The translations under genes and the position numbers were made by a program. From assembly GCA_049653005.1 (NCBI GenBank), contig JBASFL010000091.1, forward strand, positions 62,001-126,000: a stretch of DNA of 64,000 bases. Direction: 5' to 3'. Source of the stretch: UBA2334 sp049653005. Lineage in GTDB: Bacteria; Pseudomonadota; Gammaproteobacteria; Burkholderiales; Burkholderiaceae_C. The notes beneath the pieces were generated by a model that was not told the DNA's origin, ran no database searches, and saw only the letters and a program-made list of their open reading frames with translations. Every line of letters starts with the position of its first letter. The stretch's first letter is position 1. Shown here piece by piece: positions 38,422-45,759 of this stretch.

Positions 38422-38688
38422 ATGGAACACCAACAGCACGGTGCTATGCCGGGGACAACTGCGCCCAAAAACTCCCCCATCCTCTACGAACACCCTGATG
38501 GTTACACCGTTGGTTACACCGACAACCGCCTGTTCGTCGTTGATGACAACGGACTTGAGGTGCGCATACCGATTGGCCCCCGTGGCTTGATCGAGCTGGG
38601 CCTGAAGATGATGGCCGTGGGCACAACCACAGAAGCCCTGGCGGCGCTCAAGCTGGCAGCAGCGCAGAGCGCGGGAGGCACCCACTGA
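38422..38688 (+). CDS. Hypothetical protein in the element operon
   Basis: An 88-residue acidic-to-neutral protein, not recognised. It shows short beta-like repeats (YEHPDGYTVGYTDNRLFVVDDNGLEVRI) and a C-terminal helix rich in alanine. It starts 11 bases after alpA, and its stop overlaps the next ATG by one base (TGATG), so it is translated in a coupled operon. Similar small genes are frequent in P4-like elements of Burkholderiales, without known role. Confidence 0.7.
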   Translation: MEHQQHGAMPGTTAPKNSPILYEHPDGYTVGYTDNRLFVVDDNGLEVRIPIGPRGLIELGLKMMAVGTTTEALAALKLAAAQSAGGTH

Positions 38689-39017
38689 TGGCCCCCCAAA
38701 AACAAACCCCCACCAGCGGGCAAACACTGGCAGGGGCAACAGGCTTTCAACAGTCAAAACCTATTCTATCGCCCGCCTGCAAAGCGCGAACAGCTACGGT
38801 TTTCGCCAACGACATGGACACACCAACCGGCCAGCGTGCCGACAAGGCATTCACCACCCTGGCGGCGCAGCTTGCACTGCAAGGCCACACCCTGACCCGC
38901 AGCAACCCCAACGACGGCCCGGTGCGGTACTACGCCAGCCGCTGGGGCATGGTGCGCCAACTGCCCGACTTGGACGCTGTGGGCGCATTCGCCCGCATGG
39001 TGGGAGGTGCCCAATGA
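38688..39017 (+). CDS. Hypothetical protein in the element operon
   Basis: Up to 109 residues; the conserved-looking part starts near the internal ATG at 38814 (MDTPTGQRADKAFTTLAAQLALQGHTL) and ends RYYASRWGMVRQLPDLDAVGAFARMVGG. This pattern recurs next to CHC2 primase genes in phage-like elements of this group, by my recollection, with no function known. Its stop overlaps the next gene by four bases (ATGA). Confidence 0.7.
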   Translation: MAPQKQTPTSGQTLAGATGFQQSKPILSPACKARTATVFANDMDTPTGQRADKAFTTLAAQLALQGHTLTRSNPNDGPVRYYASRWGMVRQLPDLDAVGAFARMVGGAQ

Positions 39018-39475
39018 GCTTCAACCGCGACGCACTGCCAGAACCCGTGGGCTACTTTGAAGGTGTGGGCCTGACCCTGCGAGGCCCTGGCAAGTGGAAA
39101 ACCACCCGCTGCGAGTTCCACGGAGGCAGCGATTCAATGCGCGTGAACACGACAAGCGGGGCATGGGTGTGCATGGCCTGTGGGGCAAAGGGCGGCGACG
39201 TGCTGAGCTACGAAATGCAACTGACCGGCGCGGAGTTCGTGGAGGCGGCAAAGGCCCTGGGAGCGTGGATTGACGATGGCCGCGAACCCGCCAGCACCAA
39301 GCCCACCAGCTTGCCACCCAGAGCCGCATTGGGGGCCCTGGCGTTTGAGGCAACGCTCATTGCTGTTGCCGCTGGAAACGTGGCGCAAGGGCTGGCGCTG
39401 GATGCCGCCGACCTGAGCCGCGTCATGGTGGCCGCTGGCCGAATCCAAGGCATCGCCGGGGAGTACGCCGCATGA
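39014..39475 (+). CDS. CHC2-type zinc-finger protein (primase-like)
   Basis: A 153-residue protein with a DNA-primase zinc-binding motif: C33 and H36 in RCEFHGG and the pair in WVCMACGAKGGD, giving C-x2-H/C-x2-C. It probably binds DNA during replication initiation of the element. No TOPRIM catalytic domain is fused, so priming may depend on the next gene. It overlaps both neighbours by four bases, so it is tightly coupled with the DUF3987 gene. Confidence 0.82.
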   Translation: MSFNRDALPEPVGYFEGVGLTLRGPGKWKTTRCEFHGGSDSMRVNTTSGAWVCMACGAKGGDVLSYEMQLTGAEFVEAAKALGAWIDDGREPASTKPTSLPPRAALGALAFEATLIAVAAGNVAQGLALDAADLSRVMVAAGRIQGIAGEYAA

Positions 39476-41160
39476 TGGACATGACCGAATACCGCGAGCG
39501 CATGGCCGCGTTTGATGCCGAGCTGGGCATCGTGGCCCCACCAGCCGAGACGCGCTCCAAACTGGTTACCAAGCGGGTTTCCACGAACAACGGCCAAAAG
39601 TTGCCAGCCGGTTGCCTGCCACCCACTTTCCCCGCCTTGGAGGATGACGGCGCGGACGATGACAGCACATGGCCCACTCCGCTACCGCTGCCCGATGGCC
39701 TGCCTCCCGTGCAAACCTTCGACCCCGAGCTGTTGCCGCTGGCGTTGCAAGGCTGGGTGGCGGACATTGCCCACCGGATGCAATGCCCGCCTGACTTTGT
39801 GGCCGTGGCCGCTGTCGCCGCCCTGTCTGGCTTGATTGGGGCGCGTGCTGTCATTGCCCCAAAGCAGTACGACGACTGGCGCGTGGTGCCCAACCTGTGG
39901 GGCCTGATCGTGGGCAAACCCGGCGTGATGAAGTCGCCCGCACTGGGGCAGGCACTGGCCCCCCTTCACCGGCTGGAAGCCAACGAACGCGAGGCGGTGG
40001 GCGTGGCGCGTGAAAGCTGGGCGCTCGACCTCAAGGTGGCGGAAATGGCCGCCGAGGCGAACGAGAAGCGGGCCAAGGCATTGGCAGCGAAAGACCCTGC
40101 CGGTGCGCGTGCATTGCTGGAGTCGGCAGCCGTCCACACACCAGAGCCCACCGTACGACGGTATGTGGTCAACGACGCCACTGTGGAGAAGCTGGCCGAG
40201 CTGCTGACCGTCAACCCATGGGGCTTGCTGGTGTTCCGCGACGAGCTCCACGGCCTGTTGTCGAGCATGGACAGAGCGGGGCAAGAGGGGTCACGCGGTT
40301 TCTACCTGACGGGCTACGACGGCAACCAGGGCCACGCGGTTGACCGCATCGGGCGCGGTGAATCCTATGTGCCGCGTGTGTGCCTGGCCATGCTGGGTGG
40401 GATGCAACCCGGCAAGCTGCAAGCCTATGTCCGTGAGGCCGTGACCGGAGGGGCGGGCGACGACGGGCTGCTGCAACGCTTTGGGCTGGCTGTCTGGCCC
40501 GACGTGAGAGCGGAATTCCAAAAGGTTGACCAGTGGCCGGACACGCACGCCAAACAGACCGCATGGGCCGTGTTCGAGCGGCTGGAGACCTTGACCCCAG
40601 GCAGTGACGACGAACCCGTGGAGTGGCGCTTCACACCAGAGGCACAGGTGTTGTTTTGGGAGTGGGCGCTCCCCTTTGAGACAGAGATTCGCGGCGACGA
40701 GCTGCACCCCGCCCTGATCTCCCACCTGAGCAAGTACCGCAAGCTGGTGCCCGCACTGGCCTTGATCTTTGCACTGGTGGACACCCCCGACAGCGGCGGC
40801 GCTGTGGGCGTGCCTGAGCTGATTCGTGCGCTGGCATGGGCCGAATACCTACGCACCCATGCCGAGCGCATTTACAGCGCGGCCACGACACCGGAAACCA
40901 CGGGGGCAGCCACCCTGCTGAAGAAGATTCAAGCGGGCAAGCTGGCCGATGCAGACGGCGTGCTGCTGGATGCCTTCGCCCCCCGTGATGTGGCCGTGAA
41001 GCACTGGGCGGGCTTGTCCACGCCAGATGCAGTGCGCAAAGCGGGTGATGTGCTGGTGGATTTTGGCTGGCTGGTGAAAAAGATGCGCCCATCGACCAGC
41101 GGGCGGGCAAGCGAGCTGTTTCTGGTCAACCCTGCTGCAATGAAAGGGGTGCCCCAATGA
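39472..41160 (+). CDS. DUF3987-family replication protein
   Basis: A 562-residue protein of the DUF3987 (YfjI-like) family. A P-loop-like GLIVGKPGVMKSPAL lies near residue 145, followed by a coiled-coil-like charged stretch (about 170-225), an acidic LLVFRDELHGLL Walker B-like box and RFGLAVWPD sensor-like region. It is likely the ATPase/helicase-like replication protein of the element working with the upstream zinc-finger protein. The biochemical role of this family is inferred, not shown. Confidence 0.82.
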   Translation: MMDMTEYRERMAAFDAELGIVAPPAETRSKLVTKRVSTNNGQKLPAGCLPPTFPALEDDGADDDSTWPTPLPLPDGLPPVQTFDPELLPLALQGWVADIAHRMQCPPDFVAVAAVAALSGLIGARAVIAPKQYDDWRVVPNLWGLIVGKPGVMKSPALGQALAPLHRLEANEREAVGVARESWALDLKVAEMAAEANEKRAKALAAKDPAGARALLESAAVHTPEPTVRRYVVNDATVEKLAELLTVNPWGLLVFRDELHGLLSSMDRAGQEGSRGFYLTGYDGNQGHAVDRIGRGESYVPRVCLAMLGGMQPGKLQAYVREAVTGGAGDDGLLQRFGLAVWPDVRAEFQKVDQWPDTHAKQTAWAVFERLETLTPGSDDEPVEWRFTPEAQVLFWEWALPFETEIRGDELHPALISHLSKYRKLVPALALIFALVDTPDSGGAVGVPELIRALAWAEYLRTHAERIYSAATTPETTGAATLLKKIQAGKLADADGVLLDAFAPRDVAVKHWAGLSTPDAVRKAGDVLVDFGWLVKKMRPSTSGRASELFLVNPAAMKGVPQ

Positions 41161-41906
41161 GCTACCTCGAACGTCTGAAAAATCTCAAGAGCGCCGGAAG
41201 CCACGCTACGAACGCTACAAAAACCCCATTCGTAGCGTTTGTAGCCCCCCTGCTGGCCCCTTTTGAAAATTCAAAGAGGGACTTGAGGGGGCTTGATGCC
41301 CTGGCAGCGAACGATGACGGCCCCCAACTGTCGCAACTGTCGCGGCCCCAAACATCGGCCAGCAACGACCCGCCACCAGCGCCAGCGCCGGTAGAGCCTC
41401 CCGACTGGGCGGCGCTGGACAAGGCGTACATGGCCCACCACCTGAGCTGCCCCGCCTGCATTGCGGCTGGCAAGGGCTACGGCCTGCGGTGTGGCGCTGG
41501 GCGTGCGCTTTGGGGCAGCTACGACGCGGTGGACATGCCGCCACCCGTGCGGGCGCAACCAGCATCAGCCGCACCCAAGCCGGTGGCGACCGGCAGCCCA
41601 CCAGTGGCAGAGCCCACCGAACAGGAGGCCGAGCGAACATCCAAGCGGCTGGCGCTGTTTGCCGCCCGTGGCGTGAAAGGTGACGAAGCGCAAGCCCTGG
41701 CCCAACGTCTGCTGATGCGCGACCGTGAGGGCGACCGCCGGGGGGTGTGCGCTGAATGCCGCCAACTGGGGGGAACCGGGCCGGGGCGCTGGAGATGCGG
41801 CGATAACGCCCACCCCAACATCAACGAGCTGGCCGGGGCATGGGTGGGCGCTGCATTCGTTCACGTTCGCCTGCACCGCTGCAACAGTCTGGAGAAAGCG
41901 ACATGA
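41157..41906 (+). CDS. Hypothetical cysteine-containing protein
   Basis: A 249-residue protein. The first 90 residues are low complexity and proline-rich. Cysteine pairs occur in LSCPACIAAGKGYGLRC and in GVCAECRQLGG ... RWRCGDN, so zinc binding is plausible. It overlaps DUF3987 by four bases and the next gene by four, so it belongs to the replication operon. Function unknown. Confidence 0.72.
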   Translation: MSYLERLKNLKSAGSHATNATKTPFVAFVAPLLAPFENSKRDLRGLDALAANDDGPQLSQLSRPQTSASNDPPPAPAPVEPPDWAALDKAYMAHHLSCPACIAAGKGYGLRCGAGRALWGSYDAVDMPPPVRAQPASAAPKPVATGSPPVAEPTEQEAERTSKRLALFAARGVKGDEAQALAQRLLMRDREGDRRGVCAECRQLGGTGPGRWRCGDNAHPNINELAGAWVGAAFVHVRLHRCNSLEKAT

Positions 41907-42565
41907 CCACCAGAAAAGCCAAGACCCCCGCCACCAAGGCCCGAAACCCAGATGCCTTTCGCCTGACTGCCGCAACACCGGAGGAGCAAACCCGCAAAGG
42001 GGCGGAGCTGTCCACCAGTGGCGGCGTGAATGCCATGCTGGTGCGGGCGTACCTGCCCATCGATGGCATTGGAGCGGCAGACATTCACGAAGCCATGGCG
42101 AGGCAATCTGAGGGCCTGCAATCCGATGGCGACCGCATCCACCAAGCCGAGGCCATGCTGTTGAACCAAGCCGCTGCACTTCAGGCCATGTTCATTGATC
42201 TGGCCAGCCGGGCCAAACTCCAAAACAACCGGGAGTGGTTACAGACCATGACCGGGCTGGCACTTAGGGCGCAGACCAATTGCACGCAAACGCTGAAGAC
42301 GTTGGGTGAGCTGCGAAACCCCCGACAAGCCGTGTTTGCCAAACAGGCCAACATCGCCCACGGCCATCAGCAAGTGAACAACGAACAACAGGTAGCGACC
42401 AGTCAAGGGAGCCGCACGGGTGCACATGAATGCCCGGCTGAGCAAAACCAACTATTGGAGCAAGACCATGGCAAATGGCTGGACACCGGAGCGACGGGTA
42501 CGACAGGCCGCACAGATTCGCACCTGGAAGCCGTGGGCACAGTCCACCGGGCCAACAACACCTGA
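41903..42565 (+). CDS. Conserved hypothetical protein of phage-like elements
   Basis: A 220-residue mainly helical protein (AMFIDLASRAKLQNNREWLQ; LALRAQTNCTQTLKTLGELR; NPRQAVFAKQANIAHGHQQVNN), a pattern that I associate with proteins beside phage or element replication genes. Function unknown. It overlaps the previous gene by four bases, and its last 98 bases overlap the next gene in another frame. Confidence 0.72.
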   Translation: MTTRKAKTPATKARNPDAFRLTAATPEEQTRKGAELSTSGGVNAMLVRAYLPIDGIGAADIHEAMARQSEGLQSDGDRIHQAEAMLLNQAAALQAMFIDLASRAKLQNNREWLQTMTGLALRAQTNCTQTLKTLGELRNPRQAVFAKQANIAHGHQQVNNEQQVATSQGSRTGAHECPAEQNQLLEQDHGKWLDTGATGTTGRTDSHLEAVGTVHRANNT

Positions 42566-42692
42566 AGGCAAGGCCACCACCAAGCGCAACGCCTTCAAGG
42601 GTGGATTCAGGCCACAGCTGCGGGCATTGGCGAAGCGCACGAACGAGCTGATTCGGGAGATGAAAGCCGTGGGTGACTGGCCGCCAGCCTGA
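42468..42692 (+). CDS. Small basic protein, overlapping the previous gene
   Basis: A 74-residue basic protein beginning MANGWTPERRVRQAAQIRTW and containing STGPTTPEGKATTKRNAFKGG, a signature seen in small proteins of many phages and islands (partner of the preceding gene). A GGAG site precedes the ATG. The 98-base overlap in a different frame with the upstream gene is notable. Possibly DNA-binding, but not known. Confidence 0.72.
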   Translation: MANGWTPERRVRQAAQIRTWKPWAQSTGPTTPEGKATTKRNAFKGGFRPQLRALAKRTNELIREMKAVGDWPPA

Positions 42693-42886
42693 TGCGTGTG
42701 AAACAGGGGCTGTAACAGCTTTGCGGCATATATGCGATCGGGGGTGGGTGCTCCCCACGAAATGACCCGCAGCCTGGCGGTCGCCCGCCACCGCCGCACA
42801 CCCAGCCCCCGCCGCCGCGCAGCCAGCACCTGGCCAGACGGCCACCCCCACGCAAGCGCCGCTGCTGTGACCGCACACCAAGGGCA

Positions 42887-43075
42887 GTGGTCAATGCCGT
42901 ACTGACCGCCGCAAGCAGGGCGGGCATGACCCATTGGCAGATTGCAGAAACCCGATTGGCCCGCGTAACGACCAGAGAGCGGTTCACCGTGGCTCAGGAG
43001 GTGTGCAGCTACCTGACCGGCCCGCAATTCGCGCAGGCGCTGGCTGAGGCTGGCTTTGACGACCATCAGGCCTGA
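42887..43075 (+). CDS. Small hypothetical protein, uncertain
   Basis: An open frame of 62 codons from GTG 42887 or 49 from ATG 42926 (MTHWQIAETRLARVTTRERF...). The end LTGPQFAQALAEAGFDDHQA looks protein-like. No clear ribosome site was seen. The 194 bases before it contain a GCATATATGC palindrome at 42726-42735 and no gene. Confidence 0.42.
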   Translation: MVNAVLTAASRAGMTHWQIAETRLARVTTRERFTVAQEVCSYLTGPQFAQALAEAGFDDHQA

Positions 43076-43116
43076 CGCTCCACGCCACGCACCGGCGGCC
43101 AAGGTTACGGGCATGG

Positions 43117-43431
43117 TTACCAGCTTGGTTTCCAAGAAAACGCCCCTTCCCAGCATCGAAAAACCCGCTGCCTGTTGGTTTTGACGGCGAGGGCAAGCCG
43201 CTTCTCAAGCCTTTGTGAGCCCAACGGTTGGTTGCGATACCCCAGCGATTGGTTGCAGTCCTGGATAAGCGATACGACACCCAACTGAAAGGCCTGAACC
43301 ATCTCGTATTTCAAATGTGGGATGGTGCCCACCGGTCTGCACTGGGCCACGCCATACCCAGCGAAGCGACCAATGCAGGAAATCCTGTAACGGTCATCAC
43401 GGCTGGCGCTGTTGGCCGAAAATGCCACCAT
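43117..43431 (-). CDS. Possible small gene opposite to the element operon
   Basis: A 104-codon frame from ATG 43431 with balanced codon use (RYRISCIGRFAGYGVAQCR, then LGVVSLIQDCNQSLGYRNQP). It is the only candidate gene on the minus strand of the element. I do not recognise a function. Its start codon overlaps the ATG of a plus-strand frame in the palindrome CCATGG. It could also be a mirror frame of decayed DNA. Confidence 0.4.
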   Translation of the reverse strand: MVAFSANSASRDDRYRISCIGRFAGYGVAQCRPVGTIPHLKYEMVQAFQLGVVSLIQDCNQSLGYRNQPLGSQRLEKRLALAVKTNRQRVFRCWEGAFSWKPSW

Positions 43432-44063
43432 GGAACCATCCACCCCACCCCTGCCTTGGTCAAGGCTCAACCTGACCACACCCTTGCCGGTGGCAGAGCT
43501 GCACAATGACGAGCTGGAGCTGCTGGTGGGAAGCCGGGCCCTGTTGGCGAGCGGGCAGCCACCTGACGTTCAGGCCCAAGTGAACGAGCGCATCAGGCAA
43601 GCGTGGGCAGAGCTGAACCACCGGGGTGTGCACCAGGTGCCCGTGACGCACTGGAACTTTGGCAGGGCGAACGAGAAGCCCCTCGACCAGAGCCTGTCCG
43701 ACGAACACTGGTACAAGCGACCCATGCCCGTGGTGGCCGCAACTCAGAGCCGGTGGTGGCGGTTGGTGGCGTTTCTCAGGCGGGAATGCCGCTGGTGCAG
43801 AAGGTGGACAGCAACGTGAACAAAAAGCCGCTGAAAGAAATGACGCTGGAGGAGCTGATGGACAGTCTGCCGCTGCCTCCGTGGGACGTGAACGATTCGG
43901 ACCCGTTGATGCGCAAGGCCGCCCGGTTGTCTTTTTCCATGGAACACGAGGCGACATCAGCCAATTTGATGTTGGACATCCCAACCGAAAAGATACCGGC
44001 TGGCTCGGTCGGGGCATCTACGAGACCAGCGACCCTGACATAGCCAGCCGGTCAAGCCGTTAG
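43430..44063 (+). pseudogene. Frameshifted gene ending in an ADP-ribosyltransferase-like domain
   Basis: Coding signal moves through three frames. First (43430 to about 43750): ELHNDELELLVGSRALLASG and VQAQVNERIRQAWAELNHRG. Then a frame with MPLVQKVDSNVNKKPLKEM and LEELMDSLPLPPWD. Then, from about 43880, RFGPVDAQGRPVVFFHGTRG, FDVGHPNRKDTGWLGRGIYE and TSDPDIA, stopping at 44063. The last part resembles ART-type domains of phage polyvalent proteins (motif VVFFHGT, GRGIY) but ends early. It is most likely a decayed gene; sequencing errors could give the same picture. Confidence 0.6.
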
Positions 44064-44203
44064 CCCACACACAGGCCATGCGCAGTCACCCCGCAAGTGC
44101 GTGCAGGTGCCACCCGCATGCAGCAGGTGCACGAACCGTGAACGACCGTTGACGCTTCGTTGACGAACCCAGAGAGAAGCCACCGGCAACCCAGCCGGAA
44201 CCC

Positions 44204-44701
44204 ATGGGTTTTCAACCACCTGGCATTCCCAGCTTGACGCGCCCCCCGCCGCCCGTGGCAGAATCGCGCCAAGCCGAAAGGCCCGGTGCTATCCACACCA
44301 CAAACAAGCGGTCGCAGCCCCCACCGAGAAGCGGGGTTTTGTCACGCCCAAAATTTACGGGGCTGGTATGCCTTGCGCTGCCTGCCCTGAAGGTTATGGG
44401 GCTGGGAGCGCATACCCGCGAGGATTGCGGCACAACTTGTTTTGTGTGGATATACCCAGCTCCACCCGATGCTCTATCCAAGCAGCGAGTGGTTTTCAAG
44501 TTCAACAAGGAACTGAACCATGACAGCCGTCACCCTGGCCAGCCGCCGCGCTGCGCCCATTTCCCCGCAAAAGCGGGTATTCACCCCCACCACCAACCCC
44601 ACCACCCAGGCCAACGAGCTGCACCTGATTCAGTTGCACGCCCAAGCCTGCACCAGCCTGCGCGAGGCCCTGCGCCAGTTGCAGGCCCCCACCGCCACTG
44701 A
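44204..44701 (+). CDS. Possible Icd/Ash-like small phage protein frame
   Basis: A 165-codon frame. Its middle part (RPKFTGLVCLALPALKVMGL, TTCFVWIYPAPPDALSKQ, RVVFKFN) resembles, from memory, the host-cell-division-inhibitor-like or Ash-like frames found in phages and islands. It runs out of frame into the next gene at 44520. It may be translated, or it may mark a conserved regulatory RNA region instead. The 44064-44203 stretch shows nothing I recognise. A short CCCC/GGGGTTTT hairpin lies near 44318-44341. Confidence 0.35.
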   Translation: MGFQPPGIPSLTRPPPPVAESRQAERPGAIHTTNKRSQPPPRSGVLSRPKFTGLVCLALPALKVMGLGAHTREDCGTTCFVWIYPAPPDALSKQRVVFKFNKELNHDSRHPGQPPRCAHFPAKAGIHPHHQPHHPGQRAAPDSVARPSLHQPARGPAPVAGPHRH

Positions 44702-44798
44702 TGGCACCAACACATGGGCCAAGGCCACCGCGCGCGCCACCCGCGGCCTGAGTGCCTTGAAGCAGGCGTGCGCACTGTCCAACCGTGTGGAAGGCTGA
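44520..44798 (+). CDS. Hypothetical protein
   Basis: A 92-residue protein beginning MTAVTLASRRAAPISPQKRVF, with a helical second half (LHLIQLHAQACTSLREALRQLQ). Function not recognised. AAGGAA lies just upstream of the ATG as a ribosome site. It is first of a three-gene set ending with the peptidase gene, four bases before the next start. Confidence 0.65.
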   Translation: MTAVTLASRRAAPISPQKRVFTPTTNPTTQANELHLIQLHAQACTSLREALRQLQAPTATDGTNTWAKATARATRGLSALKQACALSNRVEG

Positions 44799-44801
44799 GC
44801 C

Positions 44802-45119
44802 ATGACACCCATTCCCAGCAACGACCCAATCCTGCCCGTGGTGCACTTCACCGAGACGGTGCGCGGCGCTGTGGCCCGTGTGCGCAACGTCGCCCGAGCC
44901 GTGGGGCCAGAGCACGCCGATGACCTGTTGATTGCGGAGGCCATGCTTCACCGACTGGACGGCGTGAGAAACGAGGTGGCCCTGTTTTCAGCCGCTTTGC
45001 GTGGGCAACTGTCCAGGGGCGAGATTGGACGGGCCGAAGCCACCGCAAACGAACTGAGGGATTACCTCGGGCACTGGGACACCCCACACATGCTGACGGT
45101 TCGGAGGGCTCAGGCATGA
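44802..45119 (+). CDS. Hypothetical helical protein
   Basis: A 105-residue mainly helical protein (RGAVARVRNVARAVGPEHAD; LLIAEAMLHRLDGVRNEVAL). Not recognised. Its stop overlaps the start of the S24 peptidase gene by four bases (ATGA), so the two are probably made together. It could be a partner or the DNA-binding half of that split regulator, but no helix-turn-helix is evident. Confidence 0.62.
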   Translation: MTPIPSNDPILPVVHFTETVRGAVARVRNVARAVGPEHADDLLIAEAMLHRLDGVRNEVALFSAALRGQLSRGEIGRAEATANELRDYLGHWDTPHMLTVRRAQA

Positions 45120-45481
45120 CCAACGCGCAAGCCAGCACCAGCGGCACGACATACGCCCTGATGGTCGAGGGTGACAGCATGGTCAGCACCGCCGGCACAC
45201 ACAGCTTCCCACCCGGTACCGTGCTCATCGTTGACCCGGAGCGGGCACCCAACGCGGGCGACTTCGTGATTGCCAACGACGTGGTGACGCAGCAGGCGAT
45301 GTTCAAGCAGTTGACCACCGACGGCTCGCGCTGGTACCTCAGGTCACTGAACCCAGCCTATGCGCCCATCGAGATTGACGACCCTGCGCAGCGCGTAATT
45401 GGCCGGGTGATTGAGGCACGGCCACCAAGCGTGAACCTTGAGTTCGACCGTGAACCAACACACACGGTTGCCATGCGATGA
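45116..45481 (+). CDS. Stand-alone S24 (LexA/UmuD-type) peptidase domain
   Basis: A 121-residue protein consisting only of the S24 self-cleavage fold. The serine is S21 in VEGDSMV, PGTVLIVDPERAPNAGDFVIA is the typical central strand pair, and the lysine is K64 in AMFKQL. There is no helix-turn-helix, so it is either a UmuD-like factor or one half of a split repressor whose DNA-binding part is elsewhere. It may respond to the RecA/SOS signal. It is the last gene before attR. Confidence 0.8.
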   Translation: MTNAQASTSGTTYALMVEGDSMVSTAGTHSFPPGTVLIVDPERAPNAGDFVIANDVVTQQAMFKQLTTDGSRWYLRSLNPAYAPIEIDDPAQRVIGRVIEARPPSVNLEFDREPTHTVAMR

Positions 45482-45554
45482 CTGACGCGGTTCATTGCCG
45501 CTGACCAAGCCACCAGCGCCGCCTGAAAAGTAAGGAGACGGTCACCCCCACCAG

Positions 45555-45579
45555 ACCCGGCCACTGTGCCGGGTTTTTG
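45555..45579 (+). terminator. Terminator after the S24 peptidase gene
   Basis: Stem ACCCGGC/GCCGGGT with a six-base loop followed by TTTTTG, 73 bases after the stop. It ends the rightward operon before attR. Confidence 0.8.
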
Positions 45580-45616
45580 TTTGTGGGTGGGGCTGATCAC
45601 GGCCAAGCAAACAGCA

Positions 45617-45645
45617 GCGGTGTGGGTAACGGTGTGGGGAAAAAC
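45617..45645 (+). repeat. Right 29-bp direct repeat, probable integrase arm site
   Basis: Identical over 29 bases to 36240-36268 at the other end of the element, in the same orientation, with the same internal tandem CGGTGTGGG units. It lies 63 bases from attR. Confidence 0.75.
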
Positions 45646-45668
45646 AAAGCCGGGAGCCAGAAAGAAGA

Positions 45669-45700
45669 AAGGACTTAGCCCCTTTCGAAGCTAAGTCCTT
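45669..45700 (-). terminator. Element-borne terminator for tRNA-Pro
   Basis: Stem AAGGACTTAG/CTAAGTCCTT, on the minus strand followed by TCTTCTTTC. It lies 8 bases beyond the tRNA 3' end and inside the element. It replaces in position the hairpin now stranded at 36020-36049, which also lies 8 bases from the tRNA end. Confidence 0.75.
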
Positions 45701-45708
45701 GATTCATA

Positions 45709-45759
45709 TGGTCGGCGTGGCGGGATTCGAACTCGCGACCCCTTGCACCCCATGCAAGT
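45709..45759. repeat. Right attachment site (attR)
   Basis: The 3' part of the intact tRNA-Pro gene, repeated at 36057-36107 with one mismatch. The tRNA 5' half lies outside the element (45760-45785), so the element supplied the present 3' part of the gene. Confidence 0.9.

Larger units (their letters stand above)
36057..45759. mobile_element. P4-type integrative element in tRNA-Pro(GGG), about 9.7 kb
   Basis: Bounded by 51-bp att repeats. The order is integrase next to attL, AlpA, small proteins, CHC2 zinc-finger protein, DUF3987 protein, several unknown proteins, decayed genes, then a LexA/UmuD-type peptidase next to attR. No capsid, tail, portal, terminase, relaxase or conjugation gene is seen. 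It therefore resembles a satellite-like or mobilisable island with a replication module. Nearly all genes read rightwards. Just inside both ends lie identical 29-bp repeats, possible integrase arm sites. Confidence 0.85.

Noticed and set aside
43460..44017. 185-codon frame on the minus strand within the element
   Set aside because: Proline/cysteine/histidine-rich mirror of the decayed plus-strand gene; no natural protein pattern.
36057..45759. Complete prophage
   Set aside because: No portal, terminase, capsid, tail or lysis genes are present, and the size is only about 9.7 kb.
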